Assembly: GCA_040221475.1 (NCBI GenBank)
Contig: JAVKEJ010000032.1
Span: forward strand, 496,001-560,000
Source: WLXB01 sp040221475
GTDB lineage: Bacteria; Pseudomonadota; Alphaproteobacteria; Rhodospirillales; Rhodospirillaceae
DNA: 64,000 bases
Direction: 5' to 3'
The translations under genes were made by a program, and so were the position numbers. Under the pieces are notes generated by a model. It was given only the letters and a program-made list of their open reading frames with translations. It made no database searches and had not been told where the DNA came from. Of this stretch, positions 37,111 through 45,916 are shown piece by piece (the first letter of the stretch is position 1; every line of letters begins with the position of its first letter).

Positions 37111-37156
37111 CTGACATGCGTGGCACGTCAGTTATTGAAGGTCAGACCGAACTGAC
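37111..37156. promoter_or_regulatory. Four CTGAC/GTCAG half-sites upstream of the metal-efflux operon
   Basis: CTGAC at 37111-37115 and GTCAG at 37127-37131 form a nearly perfect dyad centred on GTG. GTCAG at 37141-37145 and CTGAC at 37152-37156 form a second, everted pair. They lie between the DUF2946-like gene and the efflux operon, a likely promoter zone. Binding by a metal-responsive regulator is inferred; no regulator gene is in the block. Confidence 0.45.
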
Positions 37157-37161
37157 AGTGG

Positions 37162-37521
37162 TTAGGCGATGGGGGGTTTAAAGGCCGGTGAAACGCGCAC
37201 AGCCGACAGAGCCGTAACGCGATCAGGCAGGGGCAGAGGCATCCCATTCGGGATAGAGATTGCGGCGTCAATCATCAGGGCCGCAAAAACAACATGGCAA
37301 TGATCGCAGGTGTAGGGGTCGACTTCAGCGGCATCATGAGAGATCGATGGCTCACTGTCGTGTGCGACACTGGCCAGAACACTATGATCATCGGCGTCAC
37401 AATGGTGATGGGTTAAATCAATGCCCAAACCATCCGCCACCGCACTGGTGAGCGGCGGAGAAATCAGCAGGGCTGCCAAAAGGCAGAACCACGCTGCCCG
37501 GATATGCCGTCGAGTTGCCAT
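37162..37521 (-). CDS. Small secreted protein, DUF2946-like
   Basis: The 119-residue protein has an N-terminal signal or anchor segment (WFCLLAALLISPPL), a His-rich stretch (LTHHHCDADDH) and a CDHCH motif near the middle, features seen in DUF2946 and CzcI-like proteins next to metal-resistance genes. It is upstream of the efflux operon in the same direction. A role in periplasmic metal binding or sensing is plausible, not shown. Confidence 0.65.
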   Translation of the reverse strand: MATRRHIRAAWFCLLAALLISPPLTSAVADGLGIDLTHHHCDADDHSVLASVAHDSEPSISHDAAEVDPYTCDHCHVVFAALMIDAAISIPNGMPLPLPDRVTALSAVRVSPAFKPPIA

Positions 37522-37637
37522 ATTTTGGACCCTATCATCATCTCAAACGTTGATCCAGTGAGTTAGGAAATAGAGCGTTACCGAATCAGACCTCACCAAG
37601 ACCGGAAGACAAAAGCCAAAATTAAAAGGACGACAGA

Positions 37638-38606
37638 TTGCTGACACGCCTCAAAAGACTATTCACAAGAACACCCCCACCCGTCGAGCTTGGCGCGTAT
37701 CACTCAAAGTTTGGCGGTCTTTGGATAGACCGTAAAAACGCCTCCCTGGAACTGACACGTCGCGCCCTCATTGAAGAGGTTTTGCCAATAACCCGGCAGG
37801 CCGTCGCCCATTTCATGTCCAAGGGCTACGCCATCCTCCCCCGCGCGGTCCCCGAGGCCGTTGCCAATGACCTGACAGAGGTGATCACCGCTGCCTATGC
37901 CGAAGGGGATTCGCGCCTGCGCTATCACACCGACGGAGCAGAAAACCATGTGCCAGAAGCCGGCACGGACCCGAAAGGCAAGCGCATTGTTGAAGCCCAT
38001 GCGATTCTGCCCGAGGTGCGCCGGGCGCTCAGCGCCCCAGCACTTTTAGAATTTATGTCCACGATTTTTAATGAAACGCCTGTCCTCACCCAATCCGTGA
38101 TCTTTCAAACTGGCTCTGAACAAGGCTTTCATCAGGATCCAGCCTTTGTGGTGTATGACAAACCTTTGTCCATGGCCGCCTGCTGGGTCGCGTTGGAAGA
38201 CATTAAAGTGGGCTCGGGCGAACTCCGCTATCTGGTGAACAGTCACCGTTTACCGGATTACGTCTTTTCCAATGGACGGCGGGACTCTCACGGCACATCC
38301 CCGGCGGAAGTGGAGTCTTTCCTGGCGTGGTTGATCACCCAGGCGCAACAGCGCAGTTTAAAACAAGAGACTTTTTTGGCCAAAAAAGGCGATGTCCTGA
38401 TCTGGCACGCAGATCTGGTGCATGGCGACTGTCAGGTCACTGATCCCGAAGCCACACGTCAAAGTCTGGTCGGGCATTTTTGCCCCGCGTCCGTTTACCC
38501 GCAATACGAGGGCGCCAAAAACCGCCGCCAAGACGGAGATCTGACCTACTCGAATTATATGTACAACTTTAACGATCCAGCCGATCCTTCCAATAGAGCG
38601 CCCTAA
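37638..38606 (+). CDS. Phytanoyl-CoA dioxygenase family protein
   Basis: The 322-residue Fe(II)/2-oxoglutarate-dependent oxygenase of the PhyH fold has the iron-binding HxD as GFHQDPAFV (near residues 176-184), a distal His in LVHGDC, and Arg in RQSLVGHF. The substrate is unknown; bacterial members hydroxylate lipids, amino acids or natural products. A TTG start is used, with AAGGA eight bases upstream. It is divergent from the DUF2946-like gene and precedes surA by about 200 bases. Confidence 0.85.
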   Translation: MLTRLKRLFTRTPPPVELGAYHSKFGGLWIDRKNASLELTRRALIEEVLPITRQAVAHFMSKGYAILPRAVPEAVANDLTEVITAAYAEGDSRLRYHTDGAENHVPEAGTDPKGKRIVEAHAILPEVRRALSAPALLEFMSTIFNETPVLTQSVIFQTGSEQGFHQDPAFVVYDKPLSMAACWVALEDIKVGSGELRYLVNSHRLPDYVFSNGRRDSHGTSPAEVESFLAWLITQAQQRSLKQETFLAKKGDVLIWHADLVHGDCQVTDPEATRQSLVGHFCPASVYPQYEGAKNRRQDGDLTYSNYMYNFNDPADPSNRAP

Positions 38607-38807
38607 ACCGCTGATGCTGAACGCCGAAGCCTGGACACATGTGCCAACCAAGGATGCCCAAAACACCGGTTTTCCAGGGCCGATATTGCGGACTGGAATG
38701 ACTTGGCAGAGGTGAGTATGGTACGCAGCGCAGTGTAAAGCTTGGGAACGCCTTTTCCTTAAGGTTTCCCGTAATACTAACCCTCCAACCCATCTATAGG
38801 AGCCAGG

Positions 38808-40133
38808 GTGCGGACCATGAACCGCCTTCTTGTCAATTCAATCCGTAAAGCGGCAGCCCTACCAGTCACCAGAGCCGCAGCGCTTAAAGTCGCGCTGCTC
38901 GCCGGCCTTTTGGCGTTCGGTGGCCCAACGCCTGCGGCAGCCCAACAAGAAGCCATGAGAATTGCGGCCGTGGTCAACGAAGACGTCATCTCCCTGTTTG
39001 ACGTTCAGTCCCGCATTCAACTGTTTCTGATCACCTCTGGTATTGAAGACACCATTGAGATCCGCCAACGCCTGCTGCCTCAGGTGATGAATGCCCTGAT
39101 TGAAGAGAAGCTGAAACTTCAGGAAGCCCGGCGCGAGGAAATAGAGGCAAGCGAACAAGACGTTTTGGCCGCGGTTCAATTGATTGAACAGAACAACGGC
39201 ATGCAGCCCGGCGCCTTTAGCGCCATGCTCAACGAGCAGGGCATCGACCCCGGCACATTTTATGCCCAAGTGGAGGCCGATGTGGTGTGGCTGCGCGTGG
39301 TACGGGAAGTCCTGGCCCGCGACATCTCCGTCTCTGAAGAAGAAGTGCAGGCCGTGATTGACCGCCTCATCGCCAATCAGGGCAAACCGGAATATCTGCT
39401 GGGCGAAATCTTTCTGCCCATCGGGCTCGGTTCGCGGGAAGCCGATGTGCTCGATCTGGCGCAACGCCTTTCTGAACAAGCCCGCACGGGCACCCCGTTT
39501 CCGGCCTTAGCCCAACAGTTCTCGCAAAGCCCGACCGCTGCGGTCGGGGGCGACCTCGGCTGGATCACAACCGGTGAACTAGAGCCGGAATTGGACCGGG
39601 CCCTGGTGCGGATGAACCCGGGCGAGTTTTCCGATCCTATTCGCACCGTCTCGGGTTTTACCATTCTGGCCCTACGTGACGAACGCGCCACGGCCGAAGC
39701 CTCGCCGCTGATGGCGGCGGTCACCCTCAGCCAAGTGTATCTGCCGACGGTCGGGCGGGCGGCGCTCTCAGAACAACGCATCGATCAACTCTCCACAGCC
39801 CTGCAAACCCAAGTCTCTAGCTGCGAACAGATGAACAATTGGGCGACCGAAATTGGCGGGCCGGGCTCAGGCCCGGTTGATCTCATCCGCATCGGCGGCT
39901 TGCCGGAAGCCGTGCGCGATACGGTCTTAGATTTGCCCACCGGCAGGGTCAGTCCGCCAATTGACGTCGCCGGGGCAAAGCTGTTCGTCATGATCTGTGA
40001 GCGGGAGGAAGATTCAGGATTGCCCTCACCAAACCAGGTCTACAGCCGTTTGGAAAACGAAAAGCTGGACACGATCTCACGTCAGCGATTGCGTGATCTC
40101 CGCCGCCAGGCGCTGATCGACGTTCGACTGTAA
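38808..40133 (+). CDS. surA: Periplasmic chaperone SurA (peptidyl-prolyl isomerase)
   Basis: SurA escorts outer-membrane proteins such as LptD through the periplasm. The 441-residue protein has a signal peptide (ending TPAAAQQ), a SurA N-terminal domain (IAAVVNEDVISLFDVQSRIQ), a complete parvulin domain (LGEIFLP to FTILALRDERA) and a weaker second one. The GTG start has AGGAG at good spacing; an ATG three codons later is possible. pdxA starts within its stop codon (TAATG). It and lptD are normally neighbours; here about 8.4 kb separates them. Confidence 0.93.
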   Translation: MRTMNRLLVNSIRKAAALPVTRAAALKVALLAGLLAFGGPTPAAAQQEAMRIAAVVNEDVISLFDVQSRIQLFLITSGIEDTIEIRQRLLPQVMNALIEEKLKLQEARREEIEASEQDVLAAVQLIEQNNGMQPGAFSAMLNEQGIDPGTFYAQVEADVVWLRVVREVLARDISVSEEEVQAVIDRLIANQGKPEYLLGEIFLPIGLGSREADVLDLAQRLSEQARTGTPFPALAQQFSQSPTAAVGGDLGWITTGELEPELDRALVRMNPGEFSDPIRTVSGFTILALRDERATAEASPLMAAVTLSQVYLPTVGRAALSEQRIDQLSTALQTQVSSCEQMNNWATEIGGPGSGPVDLIRIGGLPEAVRDTVLDLPTGRVSPPIDVAGAKLFVMICEREEDSGLPSPNQVYSRLENEKLDTISRQRLRDLRRQALIDVRL

Positions 40134-41200
40134 TGTCCGCACCGGCCTCACCGGTTGCGCCCATACAGAGTGCGGCTCTGCCGATTGCAATAACCATGGG
40201 GGATCCCGCAGGGATCGGTGGCGACATCGCTCTCAAAGCCTGGACAGCGCATCGCGAAACGCTGCCGCCGTTTTTTGTCATTGATGATCCCGGTCGCCTC
40301 AGCGCCATTGCCCTTCAGCTCAAACTGGACTGCGCCATCCAAACCATTGCACGCCCGGCAGACGCTTTGGAGCATTTTGCTGGCGCTCTGCCCGTGCTGG
40401 CTGTTGACCCACCCCTTGCGACCCCGGCCACGCCCGGCACGCCTGACCCTGGCAATGCCGCCGCGATCATCGGGGCCATCGATCAGGCCGTGCGGTTGGT
40501 GCAAGACGGTCAAGCCTTGGCCATGGTCACCAACCCCATTCACAAAGCCAGCCTTCAAAAGGCTGGGTTCACCCATCCGGGTCATACGGAATATCTGGGG
40601 CATCTGGCCGGACCGGGCTATGACCCGGTGATGATGCTGGCCAGCGCAACGGTTGTGGGTGGACTGCGCGTTGTGCCGGTCACCATTCACATCGCCCATA
40701 AAGAGGCGGCGCACGCGTTGACCGCTGAAGCAATCATCAGCAATGGGCTGATCACAGCGCAGGCTTTACGCACGGATTTTGGGATAGAAACCCCACGTTT
40801 GGCTGTTGCAGCCCTGAACCCCCATGCCGGGGAAGACGGCAAATTTGGCGATGAAGAACAGCGGATTATCACACCTGCCGTCACAGCTTTGATTGAGCAT
40901 GGCCTCAACGCGATTGGCCCCTTGCCGGCCGACACCTTATTTCATCGCGATGCCCGGGAGTCCTTCGATGCGGTGCTGTGCATGTATCATGACCAAGCCC
41001 TGATTCCCCTCAAGACCCTGGATTTCTATGGCGGCGTCAATGTCACACTGGGTTTGCCGTTTGTCCGCACCTCGCCCGACCACGGCACGGCTTTTGACTT
41101 GGCGGGCACCGGAAAAGCGCGCTGCGATAGTTTGGTGGCCGCATTACGTATGGCGCATAAAATCGCCACCCACCGCAACGCCGCAAACGACGACGCCTAG
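40133..41200 (+). CDS. pdxA: 4-hydroxythreonine-4-phosphate dehydrogenase
   Basis: PdxA oxidises 4-phosphohydroxy-threonine in the DXP-dependent pathway to pyridoxal phosphate. The 355-residue protein has ITMGDPAGIGGDIALKAW near the N-terminus, NPHAGEDGKFGDEE, and the active-site block CMYHDQALIPLKTLDFYGGVN followed by RTSPDHGTAFDLAG with metal His and Asp. It overlaps the surA stop by one base and rsmA follows after three bases, so they form one translation unit. Confidence 0.97.
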   Translation: MSAPASPVAPIQSAALPIAITMGDPAGIGGDIALKAWTAHRETLPPFFVIDDPGRLSAIALQLKLDCAIQTIARPADALEHFAGALPVLAVDPPLATPATPGTPDPGNAAAIIGAIDQAVRLVQDGQALAMVTNPIHKASLQKAGFTHPGHTEYLGHLAGPGYDPVMMLASATVVGGLRVVPVTIHIAHKEAAHALTAEAIISNGLITAQALRTDFGIETPRLAVAALNPHAGEDGKFGDEEQRIITPAVTALIEHGLNAIGPLPADTLFHRDARESFDAVLCMYHDQALIPLKTLDFYGGVNVTLGLPFVRTSPDHGTAFDLAGTGKARCDSLVAALRMAHKIATHRNAANDDA

Positions 41201-41203
41201 CCT

Positions 41204-42052
41204 GTGCCACCGCCCTTGCACCCACTCCCGCCGTTGCGTGATGTTATCCGGGATCACGACCTGTCGGCCCGCAAAGGGCTCGGCCAGCACTTTCTGTTCG
41301 ATCTCAACTTAACCGCCCGCATTGCCCGCCAGGCCGGGGACATCACCGAAGGCACCACCATCGAAATCGGCCCCGGCCCCGGCGGCCTGACCCGCGCCCT
41401 GCTGGAACAAGGCGCGCAGGTTATTGCCATTGAAAAAGATTCAAGGTGTTTGGCCGCCCTGGCAGACGTTTCCGCCGCCTGGCCTGGTAAATTGGACATT
41501 CAGCAACACGACGCACTTAAAATTCAGGTTGAAACATTGGGGTCGGCCCCGCGGCGCATTGTCGCCAATCTGCCCTACAATATTGGCACCGAACTTCTGG
41601 TCCGCTGGCTGACAAAGCCCGAAGCCTTCACCGCGATCACGGTCATGGTGCAAAAAGAAGTGGCTGAACGCATTGCCGCAGGGCCTGGCTCAAAGACCTA
41701 CGGGCGATTGTCTATTCTGGCAGGCTGGCGGTGGACCTCTAAACTGATGCTGGACGTGCCACCGCAAGCCTTTGTGCCACCGCCGCGCGTGGACTCCACC
41801 GTGATTCACATCACGCCGCTGTTGCAGCCGGTCGCCGACGCCAATCCGGATACACTCGCACGGGTCACCGCTGCCGCCTTTGGTCAACGCCGCAAGATGC
41901 TGCGTTCCAGCCTCAAAAGCCTCGGCGATGCAGAAGCTCTGTGTGACACGGTCGGCCTCGACCCGACGCTGAGGCCCGAGCAAGTGTCTGTGAAAGATTT
42001 TTGCGCCCTGGCCCGGGCCGTGGAGGCCGCTGAGGTAAAAGCGGCAACGTGA
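41204..42052 (+). CDS. rsmA: 16S rRNA dimethyladenosine transferase RsmA (KsgA)
   Basis: RsmA dimethylates A1518 and A1519 of 16S rRNA late in small-subunit assembly. The 282-residue protein has KGLGQHFLFDLNL, the SAM motif EIGPGPGGLTRALLEQGA, and the catalytic motif NLPYNIGTELL. The start is GTG, directly after pdxA. The surA-pdxA-rsmA order is conserved in many proteobacteria. Confidence 0.97.
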   Translation: MPPPLHPLPPLRDVIRDHDLSARKGLGQHFLFDLNLTARIARQAGDITEGTTIEIGPGPGGLTRALLEQGAQVIAIEKDSRCLAALADVSAAWPGKLDIQQHDALKIQVETLGSAPRRIVANLPYNIGTELLVRWLTKPEAFTAITVMVQKEVAERIAAGPGSKTYGRLSILAGWRWTSKLMLDVPPQAFVPPPRVDSTVIHITPLLQPVADANPDTLARVTAAAFGQRRKMLRSSLKSLGDAEALCDTVGLDPTLRPEQVSVKDFCALARAVEAAEVKAAT

Positions 42053-42073
42053 TCGCGTCAGGCAGAGTCGGTC

Positions 42074-42409
42074 TTACGTGCCCTGAGTGAGTGTGTTGAA
42101 CACCCGACGGATGTAAGCTTGGGTGTCTAAGGTGCGCGCCACCGCGGCCTCTTCGTCTGGCAGCCAAGCATCGACCACGCCTTCGGGAATCGCCTGACGC
42201 TCCACCAACACCCGTTCCAGGGCATCCAACCGGGCGCGCGTGGCTCCGAGTTCATTGGTGAGAGCGATAATCATATCCCACTGCGCATCTGTCACCGGGT
42301 CCCCCATAAAGACGGGGCGCGGCGTGCGAGAGGCGGCACTCTCATCAACGGCGCTTTGCTCAACTGTGGTGTGCGGGTTGATGTGCAAAGATGTTGGGTG
42401 ATGGGTCAT
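42074..42409 (-). CDS. Small hypothetical protein paired with a methyltransferase
   Basis: The 111-residue soluble protein begins MTHHPTSLHINPHTTVEQ and has a helical core with the coiled-coil-like segment TNELGATRARLDALERVLVE. I do not recognise its family. The ATG overlaps the methyltransferase stop (ATGA), which strongly suggests coupled synthesis and a shared function, perhaps as a partner or regulator of that enzyme. Confidence 0.7.
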   Translation of the reverse strand: MTHHPTSLHINPHTTVEQSAVDESAASRTPRPVFMGDPVTDAQWDMIIALTNELGATRARLDALERVLVERQAIPEGVVDAWLPDEEAAVARTLDTQAYIRRVFNTLTQGT

Positions 42410-43656
42410 TTTACGCCTCCGATGACAGTCCAGTTGCCGGTTCGGCCATAGTCTTCAAACTTGCCAGGGGTCTGAGCGTCTGTGGTCCACGGCACGGCAG
42501 AGATAGACCCCGTGAAGACGTCATCAGACGCAAAACCCGCATCGGTCATTTCTTTATGCAAGTCGAGTTGATGTAACTCGCTCCAGAAGGATTCGTTATT
42601 GTGGCGTCCATCCCAGTCGCGCAACACTTGCTCAAACAGAGGCTTACCATCATAGCCGGGTTGTTCAGCGTGCAGGGTTAGGCCGCCCGGAGTGGTGTGC
42701 GCTCGTGCGGTGCGGAAGATCGCCCGCAGGCCATCCAAGCTGGTTTCATGCAACACAATGCAGGTGTAAACGACGTCCGCTGTGCCGAGGTCGTCCGGGA
42801 GTTGTTCGATATTGGCCTGAATAAATTTCACGTTGGACACACCCATCGCGGCAGCACGTGCCGCGGCATAGCGCAACATGGGGGCACCGGCGTCGAAGGC
42901 AATGACTTCAGCCTCTGGAAACGCTTGAGCGACAGCAACCGTGTTCAGTCCAGCGCCACAGCCCAGATCAAAGATGCGTGTGGGTTTCACATCAGGATAG
43001 TGGTCTTTCAACCAAGCGCTTAACGCGCGGCCAGCACCGTCAGAGTTGGGACCCGAGCGTCCGGGCACCGTCGAGTACAGACCAGCCTCATACGAGGCCC
43101 CCGCGCTGGCATCACCGGGAACGCGATCAGTAACGTAACCGCCTGGCATCAAATGGGCATGCACCTCTGTCAGGTACGCAGGCATTTTCAAATCCGGGTC
43201 CAATTCAAGATTACCCGCAGACTCTGAGAGCGAAGAACACACCGCCGCGTGTTCCGCGCGTTGCGGCACGAGGGCGTCGGTCAGCAGTTTTTGCCGGTGC
43301 TCCATGGCCCCGCGGCGCAGACGGCTCCACGCGGGATACAGCACTCCCGCTTCCAGCACCTCACGCGCCTCGTCACGGGTTTCCGGAGCACGGCCATGCT
43401 GAGCCGCAAAATCTTCAACGCCCTTCTTTTCATAGTCAGCCTGCATGCGCGGCACCAGGGCTTGCGACAGGAAATGGTTGAGATGTGCAATGCCATCGAG
43501 ACGGGCGCGATCATCATGCTGCAAACTGGGCAGGGCGGCATGGCGGCCAATGGTATCCCAGGGCTGCGGTAACGTCCCGACATCCACTTGCGCAAGCGGA
43601 GGATTATTATGACCTGACACGGCCCGAGTTGGGGAAGGGTTAGGGACTGTGGACAT
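42406..43656 (-). CDS. Class I SAM-dependent methyltransferase
   Basis: The 416-residue protein has an N-terminal region of about 200 residues of unknown type followed by a Rossmann methyltransferase domain. The SAM site is FDLGCGAGLNTVAVAQAFPE, then VIAFDAGAPMLRYA, with the VVYTCIVLHETSLD post-I motif. The substrate is unknown. It is divergent from a LysR-type gene and its promoter interval holds symmetric half-sites, so that regulator probably controls it. Confidence 0.85.
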   Translation of the reverse strand: MSTVPNPSPTRAVSGHNNPPLAQVDVGTLPQPWDTIGRHAALPSLQHDDRARLDGIAHLNHFLSQALVPRMQADYEKKGVEDFAAQHGRAPETRDEAREVLEAGVLYPAWSRLRRGAMEHRQKLLTDALVPQRAEHAAVCSSLSESAGNLELDPDLKMPAYLTEVHAHLMPGGYVTDRVPGDASAGASYEAGLYSTVPGRSGPNSDGAGRALSAWLKDHYPDVKPTRIFDLGCGAGLNTVAVAQAFPEAEVIAFDAGAPMLRYAAARAAAMGVSNVKFIQANIEQLPDDLGTADVVYTCIVLHETSLDGLRAIFRTARAHTTPGGLTLHAEQPGYDGKPLFEQVLRDWDGRHNNESFWSELHQLDLHKEMTDAGFASDDVFTGSISAVPWTTDAQTPGKFEDYGRTGNWTVIGGVK

Positions 43657-43708
43657 GAAAGGACTCCCGTAAGAAAAGGACTGAAGTCAATTTAGGGGGT
43701 TTGATAAT

Positions 43709-43754
43709 TCAGGAAAATCAGGATTATACTGTTTTATTATCCTTTAATTCCTGA
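43709..43754. promoter_or_regulatory. Putative LysR-type operator between methyltransferase and lysR-type gene
   Basis: The 119-base divergent promoter holds TCAGGA at 43709 and 43719, ATCC near 43739 and TTCCTGA at 43748-43754, so TCAGGAA and TTCCTGA form an inverted pair with additional internal half-sites. ATAAT and ATTAT also flank the first pair. The position is where a LysR regulator normally binds to control itself and its divergent target. Confidence 0.45.
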
Positions 43755-43775
43755 TGAAATAATGAGCACCAATCC

Positions 43776-44684
43776 ATGGGCACCAATCTCAGACGCCTCG
43801 ACCTGACCCAGCTGGACTATCTCCGCCATGTCGATCGCGCCGGCGGCGTCACTGCCGCCGCCACGGCCTTGAATGTCGCCCCGCAAACCATCAGTGGCCA
43901 GATTCAGGTGTTAGAACAGCGCCTCGGCCAACCGTTGTTGGAGCGCGTTGGACGCGGCGTACAACTGACCGACGCTGGCCGCATGGTGTTGGAATACGGC
44001 GCGGACATGCTGAAGTGTGGCGAAGACCTCCTGCAGGCGCTTGAAGCAACCGACGGCCATGGCCCCGCGCGGTTTGCCGTCGGCGTGGGAGAATTGGTTC
44101 CCAAACTGGTCGTGCGCCGCCTGCTGCGTCCCGTGACTGAGATGACACCCATGCCGCAACTGGTCTGCCGCGAGGGGTCAGAGGATAGTCTGATCAAAGA
44201 GTTGGTGGCACGCCGCCTGGATGCCTTGATCTTAAGTAGCGCCACTCCGCCCGACCTCGGTCTGGAAAACATGTTACTGGCTAAATCCGATGTCAGCGCC
44301 TATGGCGTGCCAGCCCTGGCAAAACGCTACCGGCAGACGTTTCCAAATTCCTTGCAGGGCGCGCCGATGCTCTTGCCGACCCAAGGCGTCGACGCACGCC
44401 GATTGGTCGACACCTGGTTTGCCTCCCGCGACATTGTGCCGCATGTCGTGGGCGAGTTCGACGACGCCGCGTTGCGTGAAGTGTTCGGAGCCGCCGGAAC
44501 CGGATTGTTCCTCGCGCCGTCACTGGTTGCAGAGGAGTTGAAGGCTTTATATGGCGTCGAACACGTCGGCCTGTTTCAGGACCTGGTCGCACGCTACTTC
44601 CTGGTTTCACCGCCCCGTAAACGGCGACTGCCCGCTGAGGCCGCCATCCGCGCGGCCTCACAGGCGGACGCAAACAATGAGTGA
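43776..44684 (+). CDS. LysR-family transcriptional regulator (NhaR-like)
   Basis: The 302-residue regulator has an N-terminal winged helix (LDYLRHVDRAGGVTAAATAL then APQTISGQIQVLEQRLGQPLL), closest in pattern to NhaR, and a periplasmic-binding-like effector domain (about 95-300). It is divergent from the methyltransferase pair and most likely controls it. The effector ligand is unknown; Na+/H+ antiporter genes, the target of E. coli NhaR, are not nearby. Confidence 0.9.
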   Translation: MGTNLRRLDLTQLDYLRHVDRAGGVTAAATALNVAPQTISGQIQVLEQRLGQPLLERVGRGVQLTDAGRMVLEYGADMLKCGEDLLQALEATDGHGPARFAVGVGELVPKLVVRRLLRPVTEMTPMPQLVCREGSEDSLIKELVARRLDALILSSATPPDLGLENMLLAKSDVSAYGVPALAKRYRQTFPNSLQGAPMLLPTQGVDARRLVDTWFASRDIVPHVVGEFDDAALREVFGAAGTGLFLAPSLVAEELKALYGVEHVGLFQDLVARYFLVSPPRKRRLPAEAAIRAASQADANNE

Positions 44685-44738
44685 CGTCTAAATACGGAGC
44701 TGGTGAACGAGGTTCAAAAAATTTCGTTCGTCCGTGAC

Positions 44739-44824
44739 GAGTCAGAGGATTCTGAAGGAGAGTCAACTGGTTACGCGGACTCTCTCAGCTGTACTCGTTT
44801 CAAAAATGCGTAACCCTCTGACTC
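44739..44824. repeat. Nested inverted repeats between the lysR-type gene and the alpha/beta hydrolase gene
   Basis: GAGTCAGAGG (44739-44748) and GTTACGC (44770-44776) on the left pair with the contiguous right arm GCGTAAC (44808-44814) plus CCTCTGACTC (44815-44824). Inside, GAGAGTC (44758-44764) and GACTCTC (44778-44784) form another inverted pair. The left arm looks like the right arm interrupted by 21 bases. No gene covers it. It could be a two-way transcription stop, a structured RNA or the remnant of a small mobile repeat. Confidence 0.55.
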
Positions 44825-44917
44825 ACAAAGAAAAGCACCTTCAAAAACCAATGTGCATGGGCTCGTTCGGTAGGATCAAGCCAACACAAAAAATATCGCG
44901 GTCCGAAGATGCGCTCC

Positions 44918-45883
44918 CTATTGAGGTTCGTCCGCTAAGAAGTCCGCAATCGGCGGCACAATCAAATCCGGCGCTTCCAGGCTTGGGAAATGTCCGGTGA
45001 GCGGCAACTTATGAATGGTTTTCGGCGCCTGAGTCATGCGGCTGGTCAGTTCCTCAAGTTGCTGCGGCGGCAGCACCGGATCATTCATCGCCCAGATCAC
45101 CAGAGTCGGTGTTGTCACTGCCCCCAGATTTCGGTTGGCCTGGTCAGGCGAGAAATTGGCGGGGATTAAAACTCTGGCCAGAGGTTCCTGCACCCGACGG
45201 TTTTGGTCATACATCATCGTAATCAGGTCGTCCCCCAGGCGCTCAGGCTGCCCCCACAAGTAGGTGAAATACGTCTTCCAAAAGCCCCAGGTGCGAAATT
45301 GCAAAAGGTCATCACTGAGCATCATGGCCCTGCGGACCTCGGGCGGGCGGGCGCTGCGCGGCACGTTCACCGGCGCTGACGGCATATTCATCACCACCAG
45401 TTTGCTCACCCGATCCGGATAATTTGCCGCCACCCGGGTGGCAACCGTGCCGCCACTGGACTGACCAATAAGGTGAAAAGTTCCCTCGACCCCAACATGA
45501 TCCAGGAGGTCCATCACCATGCCATGCAGCGTGACATCTTCGCCTACCTCATTGGGACCTGCGGCCGCTGATAGGCCGCGACCAGGGAGTTCCATACGGA
45601 TCATGCGGTAGCGGTCTTTAAGACCGGCGACGACTCCGTCCCACGTGTGCAACGTACCTTCGGAGCCATGAATGAGCACAATGGGATAGCCTTCACCCTC
45701 ATCCACATAATGCATGGATAGACCCGCAATATCGACGAACTGAGACTGGGACGTAGCATAAATATTCCGCAGGTCTGCAAGGCTGAGGCGCATTTGATCG
45801 GAGCGAAACACCGCAAGTGTGGTCAGCGCGGCAACCACAATTGCGCCCAGAATCGCAACCGCTGTCATGAGTCGTAGTCCCAT
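44918..45883 (-). CDS. Alpha/beta hydrolase with N-terminal membrane anchor
   Basis: The 321-residue protein has an N-terminal hydrophobic segment (about 5-27) and then an alpha/beta-hydrolase domain with HGSEGTLHTWD (oxyanion region), nucleophile elbow GQSSGGTVA, acid in WAMNDPVLPP and His in LTGHFPSLEAPD. The substrate is unknown. It follows phaB by 33 bases in the same direction, so a link to hydroxyacyl or polymer metabolism is possible but not shown. Confidence 0.85.
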   Translation of the reverse strand: MGLRLMTAVAILGAIVVAALTTLAVFRSDQMRLSLADLRNIYATSQSQFVDIAGLSMHYVDEGEGYPIVLIHGSEGTLHTWDGVVAGLKDRYRMIRMELPGRGLSAAAGPNEVGEDVTLHGMVMDLLDHVGVEGTFHLIGQSSGGTVATRVAANYPDRVSKLVVMNMPSAPVNVPRSARPPEVRRAMMLSDDLLQFRTWGFWKTYFTYLWGQPERLGDDLITMMYDQNRRVQEPLARVLIPANFSPDQANRNLGAVTTPTLVIWAMNDPVLPPQQLEELTSRMTQAPKTIHKLPLTGHFPSLEAPDLIVPPIADFLADEPQ

Positions 45884-45916
45884 GCTTAATCCCCTCTTAC
45901 TGCGTCCAATACAGGT

